From a virus: 36,776 nt of DNA. Made by a program: the position numbers and the translations under genes. This document shows positions 31,733 through 36,776 of the stretch, piece by piece (within the stretch, counting starts at the first letter, position 1; each line of letters opens with the position of its first letter). The notes below the pieces were generated by a model. That model saw nothing but the letters and a program-made list of their open reading frames with translations, was not told the DNA's origin and did not search any database. The stretch spans positions 1-36,776 of IMG/VR virus record IMGVR_UViG_3300036768_001872; one strand, given 5' to 3'.

Positions 31733-32335
31733 TCACCCATTACACAAAATTTCCAGTTGACTCAAAAAGGTGATGATTTCTGGAGGGGTCAACTGCTCAC
31801 GAGCAACAGGAAGCTTGACCTTATAAAACTCTTTGGTGTAGTTCACGAAGCAGATATTGTGTCTCAAGAAATTCCGAAATACTGGAAATTTTCGTTGACA
31901 GACATCAATATAATCAAAGAGTTTCACTCTCGCGTCAGATAAAATATAATACGAAAGAAGTTCATGCCTCAATTCTTCAAAGAATGAAAGTTTTTTCAGT
32001 TTATGATAAGGATACTTAAGAGAAAATCCTTGGAAAGGATGCGGTGTTTGAATAGGAATATATAGTTGTACTTCACGTTCAGAATTCTCATCTAAGCGAA
32101 AGTAAACTAGACTGAATCGAATGTCGAAATGTTTCACGTAAATCACTTCATCCATGAACTCATCTGAAAATTTAGGCAGGACATAAGGTTCATAGAATTT
32201 ATCCAGAAATTCGGCAGCATTTTGTTCGATCAATGACATCGCCCGGTCATTGTGATCATTTTGTCCGATACTCAGGCGGCGGTCTAAAACATTCTTCAAA
32301 ATTGCGTAATATTCTTCCGATTTCAATGGAGTCAT
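31733..32335 (-). CDS. Array paralogue A3 (unknown function)
   Basis: A 200-aa, more divergent family A member. It keeps SLIEQNAAEFLDKFYEPY, the hallmark KYPYHKLKKLSFFEELRHEL, FPVFRNFLRHNICFVNY, and EQLTPPEIITFLSQLE. The central 55 residues are unlike A1 and A2, so the ends are constrained while the middle varies. The ATG overlaps the B1 stop (ATGA), which shows that families A and B are translated from the same message. Confidence 0.8.
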   Translation of the reverse strand: MTPLKSEEYYAILKNVLDRRLSIGQNDHNDRAMSLIEQNAAEFLDKFYEPYVLPKFSDEFMDEVIYVKHFDIRFSLVYFRLDENSEREVQLYIPIQTPHPFQGFSLKYPYHKLKKLSFFEELRHELLSYYILSDARVKLFDYIDVCQRKFPVFRNFLRHNICFVNYTKEFYKVKLPVAREQLTPPEIITFLSQLEILCNG

Positions 32336-32925
32336 GTGTTACACACCTTGCAGATAAATTGTGCCTTTCGAACGTAGTCCCCTAGATGTTCTGGTAGTCG
32401 CTTGAGCTTCTTGGGGTCTTTGTATGGGCCTAACTTAAATCTGAAGCGGAACCGCCTCTTCGTGAACTCATGCAGTTCAGGATATGTTCTCAGCATCTCA
32501 GACAAAGTGTACTTCTGGCTTTCTTCTTTAAGAAATCTTCTCAATTCAAGAGATGTTTGCTCAAAATAGCTGATACTCTCGTAAAACGACTTGAACTCTT
32601 CAAATTTCGAAAAATACTGGAGCTGATCGTCTGTGATTGTGAACACGCAAAAGGGTGCACTGAAATTTTGAGGTTTATAAACAACTGCTACAATCCAACC
32701 GGGGTCGCTCAAACGAATATGAAAAGTGAGATGTTCTTGCCAGGTGGGCTGTATCTGACTATTCTCCGCGAGAAAGTTCTCGTCTGGTCCTCTGAAGACA
32801 CACTCAAAGAACTCATTTTCGTTCTCTCTAATGAGCTCTCTGAGCTTACTCTTGAAATAGTTAGTTACTCTTTCGTTCTCGAATTCTAGAAAACTCGTTA
32901 GTACATGAAGATCACCTTTGTTCAT
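32332..32925 (-). CDS. Array paralogue B1 (unknown function)
   Basis: A 197-aa family B protein: ELIRENENEFFECVF near residue 35, LQYFSKFEEFKSFYESISYF in the middle, then LSEMLRTYPELHEFTKRRFR and the C-terminal PYKDPKKLKRLPEHLGDYVR KAQF. These four landmarks align in order with those of family A (IxENExEF, KLxxFSFF, YPxFxxF, PPEI), so A and B look like branches of one superfamily. The ATG at 32925 has AGGAGA 6 bp upstream; it is the first gene after promoter P4. Confidence 0.8.
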   Translation of the reverse strand: MNKGDLHVLTSFLEFENERVTNYFKSKLRELIRENENEFFECVFRGPDENFLAENSQIQPTWQEHLTFHIRLSDPGWIVAVVYKPQNFSAPFCVFTITDDQLQYFSKFEEFKSFYESISYFEQTSLELRRFLKEESQKYTLSEMLRTYPELHEFTKRRFRFRFKLGPYKDPKKLKRLPEHLGDYVRKAQFICKVCNT

Positions 32926-32957
32926 GATATATCTCCTTTTTTTCACTTCACGATTAT

Positions 32958-32986
32958 ATTATAATGCAACCTTCATGAAATGTCAA
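32958..32986 (-). promoter_or_regulatory. Early promoter P4, consensus sigma70 type
   Basis: Minus-strand TTGACA (32986-32981), 17-bp spacer, TATAAT (32963-32958). The spacer, the TATAATATAATCGT extension, the leader, the ribosome site and the first three codons of the gene are nearly identical to P1. It drives B1, A3 and A2. Confidence 0.9.
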
Positions 32987-33018
32987 GCAATTTTTAAAAA
33001 TTTTTTGAACTTTTTTGA
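32981..33018 (-). repeat. 38-bp promoter-upstream repeat, copy 3
   Basis: 37/38 identical to 29160-29197. Together with the downstream similarity it makes a cassette of about 95 bp shared by P4 and P1. Confidence 0.9.
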
Positions 33019-33046
33019 GGAGAAGGGCGTTCTTATCCTTCAATGA

Positions 33047-33661
33047 TCAATCAAACAATGTCTTCTCCATGAACTGTACCTTTCGGACGTAGTCACCCAG
33101 ATGTTCTGGTAGTTGTTTGAGCTTTTCTGGACTTTGGAAGGGCGGAGTTTTGAACTTGAAGCGATTCTTAGTATACTCGTACAGCTCAGGGTATGTCCTG
33201 AGCAATTCTAATAAGGTGTAGCTCGGATGCTCACGGTCAAGAAATCTTTTCAGATCTAATAAGCTCTGATTGAAATAGTCTACAGCCTCACATTGCGACT
33301 TCAACTCGTCAAACTTTGGGAAATTTTGAATGCGTTGATAACGAACTATGACTGAATGAAGCGGAATGAAAAAGTCTTTTGGTGGGTAATCGAGGGATAT
33401 GACGCCTGGCGGCATCCCAGGTTTGTAAGTTATATACAACAAGAAATTCTTTCTCGCGGGAGGTACGAAATCATAACTGATTTCTTGAATCAGTGGAAGC
33501 AATTTGCTGAAATGTTCTTTTTGTTCTCCGAGTACAGCATCGAAGAACGCTTCCTCATTTTCATTGATAAATGATATCAGTTTAATTTTCAATGTATTCA
33601 GTACTCTTGAATTGCGCTGCTCTAAGAAATTTTTCAGGTCAAGCAAGTCGTTTAGCTGCAT
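33047..33661 (-). CDS. Array paralogue B2 (unknown function)
   Basis: A 204-aa family B protein: FINENEEAFFDAVLGEQKEH FSKLLPLIQEISY, then RIQNFPKFDELKSQCEAVDYF, LLELLRTYPELYEYTKNRF and LKQLPEHLGDYVRKVQFMEK. It has a slightly longer beta-rich centre with PPGVISLDYPPKDF. AGGAGA precedes the ATG. It is the only gene between P5 and P4, so it can be expressed separately from its neighbours. No known domain recognised. Confidence 0.8.
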   Translation of the reverse strand: MQLNDLLDLKNFLEQRNSRVLNTLKIKLISFINENEEAFFDAVLGEQKEHFSKLLPLIQEISYDFVPPARKNFLLYITYKPGMPPGVISLDYPPKDFFIPLHSVIVRYQRIQNFPKFDELKSQCEAVDYFNQSLLDLKRFLDREHPSYTLLELLRTYPELYEYTKNRFKFKTPPFQSPEKLKQLPEHLGDYVRKVQFMEKTLFD

Positions 33662-33690
33662 GATGATCTCCTTTCACTTTTCTTGATTGT

Positions 33691-33719
33691 ATTATAACGC
33701 AGTTCTTAAGAAAAGTCAA
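33691..33719 (-). promoter_or_regulatory. Early promoter P5
   Basis: Minus-strand TTGACT (33719-33714), 17-bp spacer, TATAAT (33696-33691), only 7 bp after the B3 stop. It has no 38-bp upstream repeat because the upstream sequence is coding. It drives B2. Confidence 0.88.
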
Positions 33720-33725
33720 GCAATT

Positions 33726-34325
33726 TTACATTGTCTTCATGATGAACTGGACTTTGCGGATGTAGTCACCTAGATGTTTTGGTAATTCTTTGTGTTTCTT
33801 CGGATCTTTGTATGGTTTCAACTTGAATCTGACTCCAAAGTAATCTTTCACGTACGCGCACAACTCAGGATACATTTTCAAGAGGACTGAAAGAGTATGC
33901 ACTTGATGCTTATCATAAATGAAATTTCTGAGCTTCACTTTGTTGATTTCGAGATAGTCAATGAGCTCGTAGTATGATCTCAAATCATCGAACTTCGAAA
34001 AATCTTGAATCTTATCCTGCCTTACTATGATTGTTTTGAGCGGCAACCAGAAATTTTTGAAATCATAGGAGATGAATGTATGTGAACTTCTAGCTGCTTC
34101 GAACTCGAAAAGTATATCAACACCCTTCGTTATGAAAAGTTTGTAATAACTCAACTCTTCAAACACAGGAAGTAATTTTTTGTAAGCATCACTTTGTTCG
34201 CCGAAGAGACAGTTGAAGAATTCTTCCTCATTATCCCTAATAATCCATTTGATTTTGTTCTTTAGATGTTCAACTACTTTTTTGTTAAGAAATTCAATGC
34301 AGTTGTCTAAGTCATCTAATCTCAT
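33726..34325 (-). CDS. Array paralogue B3 (unknown function)
   Basis: A 199-aa family B protein: WIIRDNEEEFFNCLFGEQSD AYKKLLPVFEELSYYK matches B2 closely, followed by KIQDFSKFDDLRSYYELIDY, VLLKMYPELCAYVKDYF, PYKDPKKHKELPKHLGDYIR and KVQFIMKTM. The ribosome site is weak (GGAA, 9 bp upstream), and a 35-bp gap without a promoter separates it from the C1 gene, so it is probably read from the upstream operon. Function unknown. Confidence 0.8.
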   Translation of the reverse strand: MRLDDLDNCIEFLNKKVVEHLKNKIKWIIRDNEEEFFNCLFGEQSDAYKKLLPVFEELSYYKLFITKGVDILFEFEAARSSHTFISYDFKNFWLPLKTIIVRQDKIQDFSKFDDLRSYYELIDYLEINKVKLRNFIYDKHQVHTLSVLLKMYPELCAYVKDYFGVRFKLKPYKDPKKHKELPKHLGDYIRKVQFIMKTM

Positions 34326-34360
34326 TTCAAAATTCCATCATCTAGGGTTTCAATGTAACG

Positions 34361-35053
34361 TCACAGATCTGCTCTCTTGTTTACTATTGTCAAAGCACCG
34401 AAGTCCTTGTATATTTCTGCTCCCCAACTCGCAATATTCAAAGTCACAATATTGGGATCTGCTAAAACTTCCTTACCATGTTTTAGGTACAAATCATAGA
34501 GTTCATGTAAATCATCATATGCCATTCCTTTCAAATTCAAGACAATACTTCTTGGTAACAATTGCACATAAAACCTCTGCGCTTGTTGCAAGTCTTTAAG
34601 AAATCTATCTACTTTGCGTTTGATGGAATAGTTCCATACTTTCTTTTCAATGACAGGTTCTTCACCGCATAGATAATAATTTCTTGTCTTCTCATCATAA
34701 CGGTATTGTTGTCCTTGCTTCAGAGGATACTCCTTCCCTTCAAGATAGTATTGTTGATGTCTGCAAACTATTTTCTTCCCTAGAATGGACTCCAAATAAC
34801 CTTTGTATGATGGGTACAAAGAATCAAGGCGTACAATAAATCCTTCCTTGCCAATAGAATGTATAGTTGTTATTACTACATGCAGCAAAAAAGCATGGTG
34901 GACGTAAATCACATACCCATCTTCAATTTGTTTTATCCGAAACCCCTTTAGACTCTTAGGCCCTTCAGGGAAATCAGGGAATAGTCGTTTTCCGTTTATT
35001 CGGGTGAGATTGCTCAGAAAATGCTCTCTATCCACAGTTTCATTTACACTCAT
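34361..35053 (-). CDS. Array paralogue C1 (unknown function)
   Basis: A 230-aa protein and tandem partner of C2, with close similarity throughout: GKRLFPDFPEGPKSLKGF, ESILGKKIVCRHQQYYLEGK, YRYDEKTRNYYLCGEEPVIE, KRKVDRFLKDLQQAQRFY and the nearly invariant EVLADPNIVTLNIASW followed by GALTIVNKR. The first 130 residues look beta-rich and the last 100 helical. The ATG overlaps the C2 stop (ATGA). It does not obviously match families A or B, and no named family is recognised. Confidence 0.8.
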   Translation of the reverse strand: MSVNETVDREHFLSNLTRINGKRLFPDFPEGPKSLKGFRIKQIEDGYVIYVHHAFLLHVVITTIHSIGKEGFIVRLDSLYPSYKGYLESILGKKIVCRHQQYYLEGKEYPLKQGQQYRYDEKTRNYYLCGEEPVIEKKVWNYSIKRKVDRFLKDLQQAQRFYVQLLPRSIVLNLKGMAYDDLHELYDLYLKHGKEVLADPNIVTLNIASWGAEIYKDFGALTIVNKRADL

Positions 35054-35730
35054 GGATCTACTCTCCTTTCAACTATAGTCAAAGCACCTAAATCCCTGTA
35101 TACTTCCAGTTTCCATCTATCAATATTCAAAGTCACAATATTGGGATCTGCTAAGGCTTCTTTACCGCGTTTCGAATACAAATCGTAAAGTTTTTTCAAA
35201 TCGTCATATACTATCCCACTCAAGATGACGTTATCCGGGAGTAACTGTCTGTAAAAATTTTGAGCTTGTTGTAGATCTCTTAAAAATCTATCCACTTTAC
35301 GCCTGACAGGATAATCCCATATAGCTTCTTTAACGATAGGCTCACTACCATACAAATAATAATTCCTTAATTTTTCGTCATAACGATACTTCTGCTCTCG
35401 CACCACTATGGGATATTCTTTTTCTTCTAAATAGTATCTGTAGTTCTTATAAATTATCTTCTTTCCCATCACGGATTCCAAACAAGCCGCATATTCACGA
35501 CTTATTGAATCGATGCTTATGATGAATCCTTCGCTAGTGATGGAAGAGATAGTTGCCACTGCCACTTCTGTGCGCGGAAAAGGAAGATAACCATAAATCT
35601 CATATAACTCACCTTTTTTACTCACCCAAAAATTTTTCAGACTCTTGGGCCCCTCAGGAAAATCAGGAAACAATTTTTTGCCCTTCAGGGGCTTATTCAC
35701 GAGATCGTCTAGAAAACTCTTCCTGTCCAT
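35050..35730 (-). CDS. Array paralogue C2 (unknown function)
   Basis: A 226-aa paralogue of C1, sharing KKLFPDFPEGPKSLKNF, ESVMGKKIIYKNYRYYLEEK, YRYDEKLRNYYLYGSEPIV, RRKVDRFLRDLQQAQNFY and EALADPNIVTLNIDRW. The most variable part is residues about 30-75. AGGA lies 6 bp before the ATG at 35730; the ATG at 35736 directly abuts that AGGA and is less likely. It follows the MoxR gene after a 77-bp gap that holds a 12-bp hairpin but no visible promoter, so it is probably cotranscribed with the ATPase. Confidence 0.8.
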   Translation of the reverse strand: MDRKSFLDDLVNKPLKGKKLFPDFPEGPKSLKNFWVSKKGELYEIYGYLPFPRTEVAVATISSITSEGFIISIDSISREYAACLESVMGKKIIYKNYRYYLEEKEYPIVVREQKYRYDEKLRNYYLYGSEPIVKEAIWDYPVRRKVDRFLRDLQQAQNFYRQLLPDNVILSGIVYDDLKKLYDLYSKRGKEALADPNIVTLNIDRWKLEVYRDLGALTIVERRVDP

Positions 35731-35758
35731 ATCCATTCCTAGTTGAAATGTTTTTAGT

Positions 35759-35795
35759 TAAGGGAAGGTGAGTGTTTTTGGTCCACCTTCCCTTA
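35759..35795 (-). other. 12-bp stem hairpin between MoxR and C2
   Basis: A perfect inverted repeat, TAAGGGAAGGTG (35759-35770) with CACCTTCCCTTA (35784-35795), 13-nt loop. No U-run follows on the minus strand, so it may attenuate or protect the message rather than terminate it. A 13-bp palindrome CTGTTCAGAACAG at 35804-35816 covers the MoxR stop just upstream. Confidence 0.6.
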
Positions 35796-35807
35796 GCACC
35801 CTACTGT

Positions 35808-36776
35808 TCAGAACAGCACCGCGGCATTTTGTTTCGACCACTTCGTGAACTCAGCCGTGAGAACGATTTCTGCGTTCTTCTTTGAGATATCCTTGAAGAA
35901 CATGGTCTGGAACTCGACAGGCAGTTTCTCGATGAACTTGAAGACTTTAGAGAAGTCTTTTTTCTCAGTGCGATTCACCAGCATCGTCGTGATTGCATAC
36001 AGTAATGCTAACTCAGTCGGTACTTCAGTTTTCTCAGGATTATCCCTGACGTCCTCATAAGAAGGAAGATTCTTATATACGTTCACATAAGCATCGAACT
36101 CTACTGCTGCCGCTTCTCCTACCGTAGAACAGGCCAGTGAGAAAATCATATCGTGAGTGGCATGTTCAAGCAAACGAGACAAGAAAGACCAGCTCCTCGG
36201 AGTCGCAAAACTAGCAACATCCCTCTTCGTGGGATCGAAGGTGTTCAAAAGATCTGGTCTGAATTTTAAGAAGGCGATGATCATTTCATTTATGTCATTG
36301 GCATAAGCCCAATCATACCAATCTTCTGCGGCACATTCGACGTCGATATGCGCCATGCGATTTTTCAGAGCAGAAGAAAGGGGATTGGCTAAGGCACCAT
36401 CCGTGAGTCGATTACCTGCGGCTATGATAGTCCAACCATCAGGTAACTTGTAGTCACCGATCCTCCTGTTCAAGATTAATTGATAAGCTGCGGCCTGAAC
36501 AGTCTTATCAGCCTGATTGATTTCATCTAAGAACAAAATGCCTTCACCTTCAGTCGGCAAGAAATTAGGCGGACACCAACTCGTCTGATCATTTTCGACC
36601 CGAGGTAATCCTCTCAAATCTACGGCATCAATCTGCGATAATCTAAGATCAATGACAGGAAGTCCGAGTGAGAAAACAATATCAGATTTCCCAATCCCCG
36701 GACTTCCCCATAACATCACAGGAACTTTTGCTTTAACGAAGGTGGGGAGAACTTTCTTTACTTCACTAGTACGCAT
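35808..36776 (-). CDS. MoxR-type AAA+ ATPase
   Basis: A 322-aa ATPase whose ATG is the last codon of the window. Walker A is GSPGIGKS (24-31), Walker B ILFLDEIN (80-87), sensor 1 IIAAGNR (117-123), and the arginine-finger region is ALKNRMAHI (136-144). The order and the DLRLSQIDAVDLRGLP insert are typical of MoxR/AAA_5 proteins of phages. MoxR ATPases act as chaperones with VWA-domain partners; such a partner is encoded at 29243-30343. The C-terminal 120 residues are mostly helical. Promoter and ribosome site lie outside the window, so the start is taken from the frame and motif distance only. Confidence 0.92.
   Translation of the reverse strand: MRTSEVKKVLPTFVKAKVPVMLWGSPGIGKSDIVFSLGLPVIDLRLSQIDAVDLRGLPRVENDQTSWCPPNFLPTEGEGILFLDEINQADKTVQAAAYQLILNRRIGDYKLPDGWTIIAAGNRLTDGALANPLSSALKNRMAHIDVECAAEDWYDWAYANDINEMIIAFLKFRPDLLNTFDPTKRDVASFATPRSWSFLSRLLEHATHDMIFSLACSTVGEAAAVEFDAYVNVYKNLPSYEDVRDNPEKTEVPTELALLYAITTMLVNRTEKKDFSKVFKFIEKLPVEFQTMFFKDISKKNAEIVLTAEFTKWSKQNAAVLF

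Noticed and set aside
32470-32889. Plus-strand 139-codon frame
   Set aside because: It is antisense to paralogue B1, with low-complexity composition and no ribosome site.
1-36776. tRNA genes
   Set aside because: I saw no cloverleaf-like sequence with T-loop (GTTCGANTC) and CCA context in the gaps between genes; all gaps are short and accounted for.

Overview
The window is part of the genome of a large, AT-rich tailed phage with a contractile tail and T4-type architecture. The evidence is a near-complete T4-like baseplate gene set (homologues of gp48, gp53, gp27, gp5, gp25, gp6 and gp8), a gp4-like head-completion nuclease, a tail-tube-fold protein, T4-type RNA ligase 1, and short AT-rich late-promoter-like boxes of the NATAAATA type. 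The baseplate proteins look more like those of environmental T4-like phages (cyanophage type) than those of T4 itself. The host cannot be read directly. A phage lipoprotein with a lipobox and consensus sigma70-type promoters fit a bacterium with a standard housekeeping sigma factor, probably Gram-negative.

Left block (1-22746, minus strand, late structural genes). In transcription order: gp48-like tube cap, gp53 wedge, gp27-like hub, gp5-like spike without a lysozyme domain, a small tail-fibre-type protein, a protein with two LamG-like domains, a 792-aa protein made of about 25 short YxGE repeats, a 439-aa protein of unknown role, a 73-aa Cys protein, a PAAR spike tip, gp25, gp6, a large wedge-associated protein, a gp8-like protein, a 1898-aa DUF4815-type protein, a small coiled-coil protein, an INEL-repeat tail protein and a truncated virion protein running off the left edge. 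Almost all junctions are start/stop overlaps or gaps of a few bases, as in one long operon. The main break is a 144-bp gap with a strong hairpin at 16850-16918.

Middle block (22797-24898, plus strand, late). Two divergent late-promoter-like boxes lie in the 50-bp gap at 22747-22796. The plus-strand operon holds gp4, a conserved unknown, a tail-tube-fold protein and a GIY-YIG nuclease-like protein. It converges on the right block with a 38-bp antisense overlap.

Right block (24861-36776, minus strand, early or accessory). In transcription order: a MoxR-type AAA+ ATPase, two tandem paralogues (family C), six further tandem paralogues of about 200 aa (families B and A, which share a common layout), a VWA/metallopeptidase-like protein, two unknowns, RNA ligase 1, a small membrane protein, a lone TnpB with a 3' hairpin, a lipoprotein and a P-loop kinase. 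Five near-consensus sigma70 promoters, all TTGAC(A/T)-17 bp-TATAAT, punctuate this block. Three carry an almost identical 38-bp upstream AT-rich repeat, so the promoter appears to have been copied as a cassette.

The most novel part is the eight-gene paralogue array of unknown function lodged between the MoxR ATPase and the VWA protein, two families that normally work as partners. No tRNA, rRNA or CRISPR array was seen, and no gene-free stretch exceeds 300 bases.
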